64,000 nucleotides of DNA from Xestospongia muta (GCA_963693285.1 OY848925.1:436501-500500); one strand, 5' to 3'; shown: positions 49,699 to 64,000, counted from the stretch's first letter. Numbers and translations: made by a program. Notes: generated by a model from the letters alone, not told the origin.

Positions 49699-52600
49699 CT
49701 AGTCCTCTTTTTTGTCAGTAATACTTTTAACTTCTTCAGATAACTCAGGGACTTGTCTCTCTCCTTCATTTTGTATAGCACTTTGTTGACGAGTACGTAC
49801 CTCATCCTCACCTACAGATCCAACAAAGATAAAAAGAGGTACATTAATTTAATTTCACTATCCAGTTTTATTAATGTGTCTATTTTTATATTAACATTGT
49901 ACCATTACCTAATATTGTCCTAACTCTCCCGTGTACCTACACATGTGCTAAAAATAGTAGTACACAATCATGTGTTACTATATTTAGAAAGTTTAGGGTC
50001 TTTTATGCATAAATTAGTAATACCACAAAGTGAACTAAATGAATTCAATCATATGATGTCATTATATGTCATCAGTACATTACAAATTTGGAGATTTTAT
50101 TCCATCAAAATGTATATGCCCTCACAAACTACATTACTAGTAAAATAGATGAGACTTTAACATGCATCATGTACATGACAATGATGCAATAATGATCATA
50201 CCCTACATACTACTTAACTGGCCATAGTATGCATAAATTGCTGTGAAAGATGATATGTGATTTAAATCACATATCATCTTTCACAGCAATTTTGACCACA
50301 AAAGGAGAGAAATGAGATGAAATCTTACATAATTTGTGTATGACGCATTAATTACTCCTACCTATTTGTACATGACGCATTTAACTAATGTATCCTAGCT
50401 TAACTCAATTAGTATGCAATTGTAATTTATATATCACAATATAGTTCTGTTCAAATCCAATCCAATAATATCATAGTAGTAGGTAGTCATAAGTGGGCTA
50501 AATGATGTCATATGATGTCATTGATGTCATTGATGTCATCATGATGTCATGGATTGGCTTCACTTACACAGATATACCAGTTGTACTGATCTAATAATGT
50601 ATGTGTAGTAGTTAATTGTGTGTACTATTTACAGTCGTATAAGTGACCTAAGTGAGCTCATATGACGTCATCATGATTTCATGGAGTGGCTTCAATTAAC
50701 ATTTCATTATACTACACTATGTCTATTAAAGGAGATACACAATGTAATATACATATTAGGTCCAGCGACTGTGTGGCAATTACAAGGCGCTTTCTATTTC
50801 AAGTAATTTAGTACATTGTGCAAATAATTGTCATATTATGTTAATCTCCTGATGTATTGACCACCCAAAAAATCAATGCAGCTGTAACAACCATCATACC
50901 AACTCTACTCAAATTGCATCACATGTAAATAACATGATGTGTTTTAGTCAAATATGAAACACTAAGAAAAACTAGCAGCCACACACAAGCCCACCAGCTG
51001 TAACAACAATCCATCATCCTACTCAATCTATCATTGTCCTCAGATCATATGACATATCCTGTTTCTCATAACAAGAATTCAACTACGCATGTCCGCTGCT
51101 TATCTCATCACTTATCCCACTCATTTGACAGCATATTCCCACCTATTTGAGTTAACTATATTACATACAGAGATATCTGTATATATACAATATATTTACC
51201 TGATGTTCCATACTCATTGACTCTTTTAGGATCCACTCTATAGATCCACCGTTGATATAGATAGATAAAAAACACAATATCTATAAAGTAAATAGAAGAC
51301 TATCAAGTTGATATAATTAGATTGTATAGGACATGGTGGAGGTAAGTATTTCCCATGTTATTATTGTGCAATCCATGGACTACATACCAGAGCATTATAC
51401 AAAATGAAAATATTAAGTATTTCCTAGATATTTACTATATATTATAATATGACGATGAGTATGACCTGATCTGTAACATCATCATCACTAGAATGTGAAC
51501 ATCTGTTAACCAAGATATGACCATATTCGTATCAAGTAGTAAGAACTTGTGTCAACTAAAGGTTGTTGTACTGTTATATTTCTAACTGAGATATTTTAAA
51601 TATTAACTTTAATACTAACTATTACAACACAATTCATGACTCTTAGTAAGCACACCACCATCATAGATATCACTCACTATCACAGATATCACATCACACA
51701 CACACACACACACACACTCACCATCACGAAAACATCCAATCCTATACATTGTTGGCATTTTAATAACAAACGCAAACATATCATCAATAAATGTATTGAG
51801 CGCTTTATAAGTTAACATTATCTGTATTTTCAGTTTCAGTGATTTTTATAAAATAAAGTAATGCACAATTTTCATCAATGAGATGTGAACTATTTGTGTT
51901 AAAAGAGTTAGCTTTAAAAAATGAAAAATATGTGCATCCAATTTTCACTGTAGCCTTCCTATAAGCAATAGTATGCTTTACAATATCTATACAATAAATA
52001 GAATATTATCAAGTCAGTATAATTAGATTGTATAGGATTCCCTATGTTACTGTATAAAGGTGTAGTGTAGTGTGATTTCCCTAAAATGAATCCATGGACT
52101 ACATACCAGAGCATTATACACGATGATAATATTAAGTACTTCCTAGAAATTTACTATATATTATATATGACTATGACTGTGACATCATCATCACTAGAAT
52201 GTGAACATCTGTTAACCAAGATATGACCATATTCATATTATGTAGTGAGAACTTGTGTCAACCAAAGGTTGTTGTACTGTTATATTTCTAACTGAGATAT
52301 TTTAATTATTAACTTTAATACTAACTATTACAACACAAAACATGACTCTTAATAAACACACAACCACCACACCATCATAGATATCACTCACTATCACAGA
52401 TATCACATGACACACACACACACTCACCATCACGAAAACATCCAATCCTATACATCGTTGGCATTTTAATAACAAACGCAAACATATCATCAATAAATGT
52501 ATTGAGCGCTTTATAAGTTAACATTCTCCAAGGTAGATGAGCAACGGACTTCAATTTATAATTAATAAACAACTGTGGAGTCATTGTTATAAACCCTACA

Positions 52601-55399
52601 AATGAAAAGAACAGAGAAATGTTATATATAAATATTTTTGTTATTTTATTAGAAAAACTTGTCAACAAACACTCTATTAGGTAAATAAAGTGTTTGTTCT
52701 AAAATAGTGCACAAGATATCTGCCACTGTAGCAGGTAATAAATGTTGTAAACATGTTGTTTTGTGAAGTTCATGAGCCAAATATCATTGCAGTAATTATG
52801 TCATATGATTGTTTGTGGTTTCAGAAAGGCTTCAAGTTATCAACACAATGATTATAAAATCAGTAAAAGTTGTAGCTACACAAGTTATTGATTCTGCTAT
52901 AAAATCATATGACTAACCAAATGTTAAGAGGAAACCATATGACATTGAGAGGACAAATGAGTACCATCCTTTGTGTTCTTGATAGAGTAAGGAGTACATA
53001 CCATATCCAACAAAGAGAGGAAATAGTACCCAGCCCAGATACTTGAATGCCAACTAAATGGATAGACATATGATGAATAGATTGGTAGGTAGATCCTTAC
53101 TCTGTCATATTCTTTAGTTGAAGATTCCACATATGATGGTCGATCCACAAATGTCAATTTTGGGATAACCCCTCCAATTAAATTCTCCCGATCCACTTTA
53201 ATTTCTACGACCTTTGTGACTTTCCAAAGGTCAATTAACAAACCCACAAAAACGGAAATTATGACAACAAAATTAGTCTCATTGTCAAGAATATAAAGAA
53301 GAACAATAAAAGATTGGAAGACATTGAAAAAAACAGAGCGAACAGAAAGACCTTCAAGAGATTTACGACTTCGCCAGAACTGGACATCTAATAGAGCAAA
53401 GTATAGTATATCAAACAGTCTGGTATAATAGTTATGGTAGTACTTAGTATACTAGTGTATTAGTTAGTATACTAGTACATTAATTGGTATACTTGTACAT
53501 TAGTTAGTATACTAGTATTAACAATGGCACTAGTACAGATAAATATATAATATTTCTACTAGTACAAAGGAAATTAAATGTATGAAGACATTTTTGACAA
53601 AGATGCACCATCATCTCTCTTATTCAAAGGAAGAGAAAGGTATGTGCCAACACAGATACATTTAAAAGGTAAACACCCAATAAGATCCCTATTGTGTTAC
53701 CAAATCATCTTTATGTCATTATTTTGGTACGATAAATATCTCAAAAAGTCACTTATCATATCAAGTTAAAACAACTTTGTACATTTTATACATTAATGAA
53801 ATATTTGATAACATGACTCGTTAACTCGTTACCATTCTTGAATGCCAAGAATTCAAATACTGAATGTACTATGCTAACTATGATAGTTAGACCTAATAGA
53901 TATGGATTAGTTTCCAATAACGTCTCCTAAATGGAATAAAAATATTAATGGATACATGATGAACTTCAATGGATACATGATGAGGTCCAATGGATACATG
54001 ATTATTATGTAAGGACATATAGTAATTACAATGGAAGAATGATGAGGTATAATAGATGTATGGTAATTACAATGGATGAACTATGAGGTCCAATGGAAAG
54101 ATGATGTACTCAATGGATGCATGTTGAGGTACTATAGATGGATGCCTACTTTGACTGAGTCCTGTTCTTCGTCCGAGGGATCAGGATGACCCATCCATTG
54201 TCCCCAGGGGTTGTCCCTCATCATGGATGCATAGAGTTGAAATCGAAAAAAAGACAACGGAGTAAACGATAAATGTAAAGTAACATTTCTAATGACAAGA
54301 GGTCAAAGGTCATCAACAAGATCTGAACTCACTTCAAAGTACTATTTAATGGCATGTATTCAGAGGCTAAATTCCAGTAATCATTAACATAAAGTATAGG
54401 AAAATACCCATTGCCTGACTCATTAAATACAATATCTATAATAGAATAAACTAAGCAATGAGACACTACTCCACATATTTCTCACATTTGTCTAATGGCG
54501 CTGGTACCTGTCCCTCTACAAAATGATTATTATCGTATACAATATTAATTGTTATATTAGGATGCCAATATGAAACTATCTCTATATCTGTACCAGTAGT
54601 ATGTTCCGATGCCTATTATGTAGGAAGAGATAAATAAATGATTAGACACATAAATATACCTTAATTGCACCAGGTGCTACATCTGCTTGACCAGTAATAA
54701 GATTAATAGTGTTGTGTATTCTTCTTTTTTTAAATCGATTAAATACTGCAGAAAGAGTATCAATTGTCTTCTATTCATTCAACTTACATTTAATTTCATG
54801 TACTATAGCATTGCTATCATAATCTTTGTCATCAGCATCAATAGGGCTGCCTGCCTTCACTAATATCAGATGCATGTACCAAGAAGCATTATTCTGTACG
54901 CTCTAAAGAAGGGTAATATCCTATAATAATAGTATCCAATTAAAATATCTTACCTCAGGAACTGATATTGTTATATCATCATGTCTACATCCATCTTTTA
55001 ATGGACCGTCTTCCCAATTCCCAAACTCTAAATTCAAATTCCATAAAAGATGGGCAGTGTTTAAATGAAGCTCCTCCCCTTCAACGTCAGTGAGGTAGAC
55101 ATATAATTCCTACATAATTATATGCATTGGATGGGAGTGGCATTACCACACCCCTCACGCACCATTAGCTGTCCCATTGAAAAAATATTACCAGCCGGTT
55201 TTAATGGCTGACCATCCGGACCAGTCGGGGGGGTGTTGTTTCCTCTACGAAAGAAACTAGTAATGAGGTAAATAAAGAAAAGCTGGAATGCCAAGCTCTT
55301 TAACATTTGCCAGCCTGAGGGTCTATGTGGTTGAGCCGGTTGCTGCTCTTGAGAAGATTCATTTCCTTCTCTGGGCACAACTTCTGCATTCTCAGCCAT
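49699..55399 (-). CDS. CLPTM1: CLPTM1 (cleft lip and palate transmembrane protein 1)
   Basis: Multi-pass ER membrane protein; in mammals it retains receptors and is related to the CRR9/CLPTM1L scramblases. It starts at ATG 55397-55399; the frame opens upstream only to TTG. Exon 1 has SGWQMLKSLAFQLFFIYLITSFFRRG (TM1). Later exons give the lumenal domain, then VGLLIDLWKVTKVVEIKVDRE (about 53180-53240) and DRPSYVESSTKEYD. FITMTPQLFINYKLKSVAHLPWR with MLTYKALNTFIDDMFAFVIKMPTMYRIGCFRD (52421-52600) follows, then DIVFFIYLYQRWIYRVDPKRVNEYGTS (51205-51285) and the acidic tail GEDEVRTRQQ ... ITDKKED (49699-49805). The conserved C-terminal blocks are nearly identical to mammalian CLPTM1. A second, truncated copy of one exon lies in an intron (51715-51818). 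The penultimate intron is 1.4 kb, long for this region. Confidence 0.95.
50235..50292. repeat. Perfect 58-bp palindrome in a CLPTM1 intron
   Basis: 29-base arms with no spacer, centred on TTT|AAA at 50263/50264; the left arm ends GATGATATGTGATTT. It would form a cruciform or a perfect RNA hairpin. It lies in the last CLPTM1 intron, 0.4 kb from the last exon. Confidence 0.9.
51278..52527. repeat. Tandem intra-gene duplication in CLPTM1 (two copies about 706 bp apart)
   Basis: 51278-51824 and about 51985-52527 align along their length: shared ATCAAGT...ATAATTAGATTGTATAGGA at 51300 and 52005, GAATGTGAACATCTGTTAAC at both, and the coding part MLTYKALNTFIDD at both. The left copy keeps only the 3' part of the exon; it breaks just after the bases for PWR. 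Confidence 0.85.
53415..54140. repeat. Short degenerate tandem repeats in CLPTM1 introns
   Basis: TTAGTATACTAGTACATTA-like units at 53440-53520 and AATGGATACATGATGA-like units at 53940-54130. Confidence 0.75.
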
Positions 55400-55579
55400 T
55401 TCCAACGACCTCAAGAAGTCACGTGGAGGGTTAAAAATTGGAAACGGTCAATGAGTTCATGAATGATTGAGTTAGACCTTACTAATAAAATTCACGACCA
55501 AATTGACAATAAATCGTTTGTTTTTTATAAAAGTTTATTGAACATTAAAAGATTAGGAAAAATATTCATAAAAATTACA

Positions 55580-58500
55580 TTATCTCTCCAAGTCGACAAG
55601 CAATTCAACTAGTCCTTCTTCTCCTTGAACATTTAGTTTCTCTTTAATATATTGTCCAACGACACTTTTAAAAACATCTTTTCCAAACAAATCCCACTCT
55701 TGTGACACACAACTCAACAAAACTTGCCTCAAAGCAATGCAATGCAATGCAAGATGACAACACTGTTCGTTCATCTCCGTCTCTTCAGACTCTACCTGCT
55801 CAGAAACCTCTTCAAAAATTGGCTGTTTGTTAGGACTTATTTCATCAAGAGTGTGATACAAGACAGAACAGATGACAGCTTTGTCTTCATTCTCCATTAC
55901 TGAGTACAAGGCCTCAGTAATTACTGGAGGAACAAAATAATAACAAGAATCTGTGGTCATTTCAGAACTATTTATTTTTTGTTTAGGAGTCTGTAAAACA
56001 GGATATGGATAGCGGACAAGAAGATTAAATCTCTTGAGTTGTTTTTGTAAATCCATTTCTTTGTCTTTTGGTGTAATTTTTTTAAGTGTGTTTTCCAGTG
56101 TGTCGATTACAACAGAATGTAGAGGTATATTCTTTAAAAAAGAGAGACAGGAAAGTAAGAAATATTCCAATGAGTTCAATGATATGTATTGTATTAGAAC
56201 TTGTGTGAAAATCATAGCTGGATTGATGTTAATATCTGACTCATCAGATTTTGTAACAGTGCTTTTATCAATGTTCTTCTTCAACGTAAGAACACCCTGA
56301 TGATCACTAATAGTAAAACTAGTATGTTCCTCTTCGTATTCCATTTTCTGTTTTTTCTGTTTCTCATAGAGTTTATCAAACTCATTTGCAGCAACTTTCA
56401 CAACTCTTTCATTAAACTTTTCAAGTCCTATAGTGGCATCACGATCACAACTCTCAATACAGTCTGTTATTACAGCACATGTCAAGTCAATGAGAGCAGG
56501 ATTACCATGGGTAGCATCTTTAATCTCTTCAAAGATTTTCTGTTCTTTGTTCATGGGAGCAAGATCAAACTGACTCATAACATGATAGATTATTCTTTGT
56601 AGAGATTGCAAGAACGGTAATGGCCTTAGTTCCTGTTGTAAACAACCTCTGTTGAGTATTTTATGAGCCTCATCAGCTATTTTGCTTGGGAGAGATGAGA
56701 TATGTGAAATGATTATTATGTGAACGTTAGATTTACGTATGAGAGTGTCAAGTGGTGAAAATGAGAGAGGAAGTGATGTGAATTGATCGAGCACTAACAG
56801 AACTGGTTCAGTTAAAGATATACAAAATTCAGCAAGGTCTTTAAAATCAGCAGAAAGTCCAGAGGTAGAAGAGGATTCCAGAAGTAGCTGTAATATATGA
56901 AGGGGTTAGTAATAACACTCATCCTTGTACTTATAAGTTGACAATTTAGTGAATAACAGCTCAATTAGTGAACATCAGTACTTACCACAGTGACCTAGGA
57001 TAGCTACCATTAGTAAGCTCTAGACTAGTGAACATCAGTACTTATCACAGTGACCTAGGATAGCTACCATTAGTAAGCTCTAGACTAGTGAACATCAGTG
57101 CTTACTACAGTGACCTTGGATAGCTACCATTAGTAAGCTCTAGACTAGTGAACATCAGTACTTACCACAGTGACCTTGGATAGCTACCATTAGTAAGCTC
57201 TAGACTAGTGAACATCAGTACTTACTACAGTGACCTTGGATAGCTACCATTAGTAAGCTCTAGACTAGTGAACATCAGTACTTATCACAGTGACCTAGGA
57301 TAGCTACCATTAGTAAGCTCTAGACTAGTGAACATCAGTACTTACCACAATGAGCTAGATTTACATTGAAATTAATGTCTTACTTCTTTAATATGTTGAA
57401 GACATGCTGTAGTGAGGTCATGACAATGCCCAGGTATCCAATAGATACCACCAGTGTAGTACTTGTGATAATGAGCTATATAGTCCACTACAATCTCCAT
57501 TGGTCTTGTTGCCAAACTTCCATACAACAACTACAAAGAAAAGACATTATTATACAAACCATACAAAATTAGATCAAATATCTTTTTAGCTAGTGAAGTA
57601 AGTGTACACTACATACCTGTACATCTGATCTTTGAGGGAGAGCTTTTCTTCGCATCATCTCTCTCTCCATGTTAGTCTGTAAGCCCATACTTTCAGCAGG
57701 AGAGGGAACATGTTTGGAGTTCACCATCAAGCTCTTTTTAATCGTCAAAACTTCATTTAAACGTGGAAATATAGTCACAGGACCCAGCAGCTCGTCAAGA
57801 TGTTGATGGTCATTTTGACTGCTAACGAATTGGATTTCACGTCCTTGGAGTTGGTAACCAGACCAATGTATATACCCACCATATTTGACAAAGCATCGTA
57901 TGCTATGAGCTGCCTTTTGCAAAGCAGTAAAGCTAGGTAATCCATCAACAAGATACCGATAGAAAAAATACATGAAAAAAGATGCAGACTCATCTGGAAC
58001 ACGCCACAATGAGGTTAGCACGGCTTGAGCTCCAGCTAAGAGAAATGATCTAGCAATTCCTTGTATTCCATCAGCTTTCATAGCTCCACGGCCACTGTCA
58101 CAGCTGCTAAGAACTACAAGAGCAGCTGGAATAGTGAGACCTTCAATATCTTCAGGGAAAAGCAGCAGACTTTTCGCAAAAGCCTCATCATCAAGAGAGA
58201 GTGGATTAGATCCTGCAAACACAAGGAAACCAGAAGTAGCACTGCCGTGAGTAGCTAAGTGAACAACTTTAGAGTGATTGAGTTTTGATAAAATGACGTC
58301 CTTCAAAGCCTCGTTTCCAAGTATTGGTACTGCACGAAGCACATGTGCCACACGATGCGCTTCCTCTTCTGCACAGGGTAATTGCCCCAAGTTCCAAGCA
58401 CGGTTAAGATATTTAAAAGACGGTATAGTAGGGTTCCCAACAATGCACATGTCATTGCTATCTAATGGGACACTAACTACAATTGACGGTAATTGATGTA

Positions 58501-60946
58501 TAATACCCATTGTCAACAAAGAGTCCATGGAATGAAATCTCAACATATCCCCAAAGAAATTCTTAGATGCACGATCTTGCAAAGCTGATATTGGTATTAA
58601 TTTAGTATAGCTGTCAGAAATAAGAATGATATCTTGTAGTTTTGAATCAGGAGGAAGTGAGGATTTAAGCAAACGGAGAAGTGGCTTAGCGATAAGATCG
58701 TGGAGATCATTTAACAAGGTACTCTCGTGGTAGTCACATTTTCCATACATGTCAATTTGGTTTTCAATAGTAGATTCATTCAATAAGTAACGTACCAAAT
58801 GATCAAAAGACTTATCCTTAAATTGATTGGGTTCCAGAGCTGTTTGGTATAAATTAATAGAGACTCTGATGGGTATCTCTTTTAGCGGAGTCAGTACCCA
58901 TATCAATAATCGAGATCCTGTATAGCTCATGAAGACTACAGGTAATGACTGTTGCTGTACAATACTGATAATTTGTGGAAGATCGAGTGGAGTACGAAAA
59001 GACAACTGTAAGTGATCGTGACGTGAATGTTTTCCGAGTAAAAGTTCTCCCAGAGTTCGAGCACGGCTTTGTTCAGCATAGACTAGTGCTTGTTGCCAAT
59101 GGTTCAAAAAATAGGAACAGTCTTGAAGCCGTTGAAATGTGCGAGCATTTGTTTCAAACAGAGATACCGACAGACTCAGACCACGTTGAGATCCTTTGAT
59201 ATCTTGGAAGGTCTGCTCATGATGTTTAACAACTCTCTCTAAATCAGACTGTGCATCATGGTAGTATTTACATAAATGGTCAGGCAATGGAACAAATTTA
59301 TGTTCTTCTTCACAGTCTTTGACTTCAGTGCCAATATAAGTTGAATTAGATTTTGTTCCTGTTGTCAACTCAATGTTACCTTCCCCACTCTCCAAATAAC
59401 ATTTCCTTTCGGTCTCAGCTCTTTCATAGCGAGCACAACCCCTGTTGTGATAGGCAGTTATTTGAGTAGCTCTGTCTCGGCTAATAGTCAATGTCTCCGT
59501 GTAATGAGCAATAGCATCTGAATACTTGTTCTGTATCATCAATAGGTTACCAAGGTTACCATAAACCCTATAGAATAAAAATAGTAAACTTTTGTCACTT
59601 CCATTACTTCCTCTCTCTCTCTCTCTCGTACACACTTACCTAGCTTGTCCTGGTAAATCTTCACCATAAATAGCTTGGTTTAATGCAAACTGGTAATTCT
59701 CTTTAGCCATTTCCAAATTGTTTGTAGCTTGGTAAGCAGTACCCAAATTATTGTAAGCTCGTCCAATAGCTTGAGGTACAGGTTCATGTAACACAGTCAA
59801 CCTAAAGGCCTCATTCAAATGATACAAAGCTTTATCACGCTTCATCTGTCCAAGGTATGCATTGCCGATGTTACCATGGGCCCAGCCCAAGGAAACAAAA
59901 TCTTTTACTTTCTCAGCAAGTTCTACTGTTGCTTTATATTCCTCTACTGCTTTGGTGTATTCTCCAACACTTTGATATAAATTACCCAGACTTGTATGTG
60001 CTGATAACTCATCTTCATATTCACTTGCCTTCTTAGCAAACTCCACCCCCATTTTATAGAGCCGTACAGCTTCCATGACCTTTGAACCATAACGTAAAGT
60101 TGTCCCTCGTTTGCAGTAAAGAGCAGAAAGAGAGGGAACATTGACATTATAAGTCACACCCACATTATGTTTGTCATAGTTATTAATAGTTATTTCAAAA
60201 TAACCAGCTGCCGAAAGAAATTTGTTCTGTGCATACTCAATTTCTCCTAAGTAATAACTCATTAAACACATATTACCTTTATCATTTTCCTGTTTTGCAA
60301 TATATTCTGCTTTCAAGAAATGAGACATGGCAGTATCATATACTGAAAGCTTATAGAGACCAAGGCCTAAACCAAAACGAATGGTCATTGCTTGTTGATT
60401 ACTTAGATGCGGTGTAATCTTGACTTTCTGAAGCACAAAAACCATTTGGTTATAGTCATGAGCACTATAACACAGTGATGCCGTGTTAATGATTTCTTCA
60501 AGATCTTCAATGTCAGTGATCTTTCGATAGCGTGTACCATAGTGATCTTCAGGTGCTGGTATGGGAAAGGAATGACCTGGGTAACCATGTGAGAGTTGTG
60601 AGTTAATATCCAATTGAGAGCCTCTAGAGCTTGTGTGTTGTGTGTGCAATTCAAGAATAGCGTCTGATGGATGAACTGGATAAGAGAGATGTGAATTACC
60701 AGTAGATATGGAAGAAGAATGAGTTACATTAGAACTATTATTTGGTATATGATCAGACCTATAAATAAATGGAAAGGGTAGAGAGAAGGTTTATAAATTT
60801 TCAAGTTACTTACCAGCTTGATAAGCGTCCTCTTGAACAATTCTCCTTAAACTTTGACTTGACGATGTTGGTGGAACTACAATCAAGTTATCTGACAACC
60901 TTGACGGTCTAGAGAGAGACGGATTCGTTATACGTCTGTTCATCAT
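55580..60946 (-). CDS. TPR-CHAT protease-like protein with degenerate STAND NTPase tail
   Basis: Five exons, right to left: 60810-60946, 59640-60758, 57617-59567, 57384-57530, 55580-56887; 1553 aa. The first donor is taken at GGTAA|GTAACT because the nearer GTAAGT would break the frame. Residues 1-110 are polar. TPRs run from about 115 to 480: LSAHTSLGNLYQSVGEYTKAVEEYK, GRAYNNLGTAYQATNNLEMAKENY, YGNLGNLLMIQNKYSDAIAHY. A CHAT domain (about 620-960) has the catalytic His in HLATHG (H859) and Cys in VLSSCDSGRG (C908), with GIQGIARSFLLAGAQAVLTSLWRVPD. The last 480 residues look like an NB-ARC/NACHT module: YGSLATRPMEIVVDY where the P-loop should be (no GK[ST]), PVLLVLDQ as Walker B, NVHIIIISH, and ATHGNPALIDL in place of GLPLAL. 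Caspase-like CHAT peptidases occur with TPRs in bacteria; vertebrate TTC28 is TPR-CHAT. The substrate is unknown. Confidence 0.85.
56967..57355. repeat. 60-bp minisatellite in TPR-CHAT intron
   Basis: About 6.5 units of exactly 60 bp (CTAGACTAGTGAACATCAGT ... GATAGCTACCATTAGTAAGC) with few mismatches. It fills most of the intron between the last two exons. Confidence 0.95.
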
Positions 60947-61192
60947 GGTAAGTCAAACTTAGATTATCAATAAAATGCCAACTTAGCAATTTTAGTATCA
61001 ACAGAGAACAGGATAACTGTTACGCAATGTTATAATTAAATTCATTATTCATTAATAAGAAGCACATTCTTAGCACAGCAAAAAAATTAAAAATGGTCTA
61101 AAAAATAAAGGAAATAAATTATCTAACTTTCAAAAGAGCAAAAGAAATAAAATTGTAAATTGTTCTCTTTGTAAAAACAACCTTAATTTATT
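60947..61192. other. Intergenic upstream of TPR-CHAT gene and 3' of LCLAT1
   Basis: About 245 bp. It holds the TPR-CHAT promoter and the LCLAT1 3' UTR. AT-rich; nothing recognised. Confidence 0.5.
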
Positions 61193-63186
<1,994 letters not shown>

Positions 63187-63257
63187 CTTCACCTTTTGTT
63201 TAATCTATGTATTCGCACCACTCATTAAGGGCGGGGCTAACAGCAATTAACCTTTAC

Positions 63258-63296
63258 CATAGATAGTATAGACTTACGTACTCTATACTATCTATG
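63258..63296. promoter_or_regulatory. Inverted repeat in the bidirectional acyltransferase promoter
   Basis: CATAGATAGTATAGA, nine bases, then TCTATACTATCTATG: 15-base perfect arms. It sits between divergent ATGs at 63186 and 63310 in a 123-bp promoter. Confidence 0.8.
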
Positions 63297-63309
63297 CCTT
63301 TACCGCATA

Positions 63310-64000
63310 ATGGCTATTTCCCTTAAAGGACTACTTTTTGTTCTTTCTCTCTTACTATCAGCTGTTTTTGGCATCCATGTCATCCTCATTCCTGCTATTT
63401 TATTTTATTTAATCTCTGTCAAGCTCTGCCAAAGATATTTAAATGTGGTCATGGAATGGTCATGGTTCACCTATGTTGCTGTAAGTTGATACCACGACCA
63501 ATACAGTTATTAATTTACAATTTATTTCCTTACAATATGTTATTTTCTCTACAAACAATTCATTCAGGGTGTTATTGGTAAGTATGACAATAGCAATCAA
63601 TATAATTACGTTGTTATTTTGTTAGAACTTGTCTTTGGGATCAACGTAATAATTAGTGGTGATATCAAAAGAAGTATTAATAAAAATCGACCTACCATTA
63701 TTATTTTAAATCATCGTACTCGTTTTGACTGGCTATTTTTGGTTTGTTTTATGGCTCGACTTGGCTCAATGAGTCAGGAGAGGATCATCTTAAAAACGTC
63801 ATTAAAGCATGTCCCAATATTTGGTAAGATAACTAGCAATAAACCTTGGTACAGTATACAATATTACTACAGTTGAAACATTATAGTACTGTTTTTACCA
63901 TTAAGAACACAAGGAGGCCATTATTATAATTAGTTATATATTGGATTTAGAGCTGTCATACTATATTGCATTAACTGACTATAGTACGCCTTGAATTAAA
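63310..64000 (+). CDS. Second LCLAT1/AGPAT-like acyltransferase (3' end outside window)
   Basis: It starts at ATG 63310. Exon 1 (63310-63480) is hydrophobic: GLLFVLSLLLSAVFGIHVIL and ILFYLISVKLCQRYL (TM). A micro-exon of 10 bases (about 63568-63577, GGTGTTATTG) follows. Exon 3 (63627-63823) encodes ELVFGINVIISGDI and NHRTRFDW, the NHX4D motif, then ERIILKTSLKHVPIFG. NHRTRFDW is closer to mammalian LCLAT1 (NHRTRMDW) than the neighbour's NHRCHFDW. Nothing after 63823 reads as a further exon; the rest lies outside the window. The protein is a paralogue of the minus-strand neighbour, so the pair arose by inverted duplication or an old head-to-head arrangement. Confidence 0.85.

Noticed and set aside
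50000..51190. Possible gene in the long last CLPTM1 intron
   Set aside because: Only short frames, a palindrome and TGATGTCAT-like simple repeats near 50505-50560; no domain or splice pattern.

Overview
The window is animal nuclear DNA from a small, gene-dense genome. Introns are AT-rich and often only 45 to 100 bp long. Genes sit back to back on both strands, several as head-to-head pairs separated by 80 to 250 bp. The gene content fits a sponge, and the compactness and the ependymin-related, cpRas and TPR-CHAT genes make a demosponge such as Amphimedon plausible. The species is inference: there is no rRNA or mitochondrial marker here. I see no rRNA, tRNA, CRISPR array or intact transposon.

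Layout. 1-5.9 kb: COQ8 (minus, 3' end outside the window), then intronless CSE1L exportin. 6.1-20.5 kb: seven ependymin-related (EPDR) secreted-protein genes with a shared six-exon structure, interrupted by a circularly permuted Ras/zinc-finger/vWA gene and a CCDC85 gene. The last four EPDR genes are a duplicated plus/minus pair; the final copy has lost its start codon and carries a minisatellite in an intron. 20.6-30 kb: a CatSper gamma-like sperm-channel subunit head to head with a cathepsin A-like carboxypeptidase, then intronless F-box and Ig-domain genes. 30-40.3 kb: a membrane-anchored TTL-like ligase, RPAP1 and a four-TM protein. 40.4-49.5 kb: an SR-type RRM protein whose ATG is split by an intron, OVCA2, sororin (CDCA5), ALKBH1, RRP36 and an unrecognised small gene. 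49.7-64 kb: CLPTM1 with a partial internal duplication, a large TPR-CHAT protein with a degenerate STAND-NTPase tail, and two divergent LCLAT1/AGPAT-type acyltransferases, the second cut by the window edge.

Most genes are unrelated housekeeping neighbours, not an operon-like system. The items that stand out are the permuted Ras fused to a zinc finger and vWA domain; the TPR-CHAT-STAND protein, which keeps the CHAT His/Cys pair but has no P-loop; the EPDR array with conversion-like tracts; and a 60-75 bp sequence module found just upstream of four unrelated genes (cpRas, F-box, RPAP1, RRP36/ALKBH1) in the same orientation relative to each gene.

Exon joins were read by eye from GT/AG sites, reading frame and family conservation. 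Several open frames begin at GTG or TTG; for those I moved the start to the first plausible ATG.
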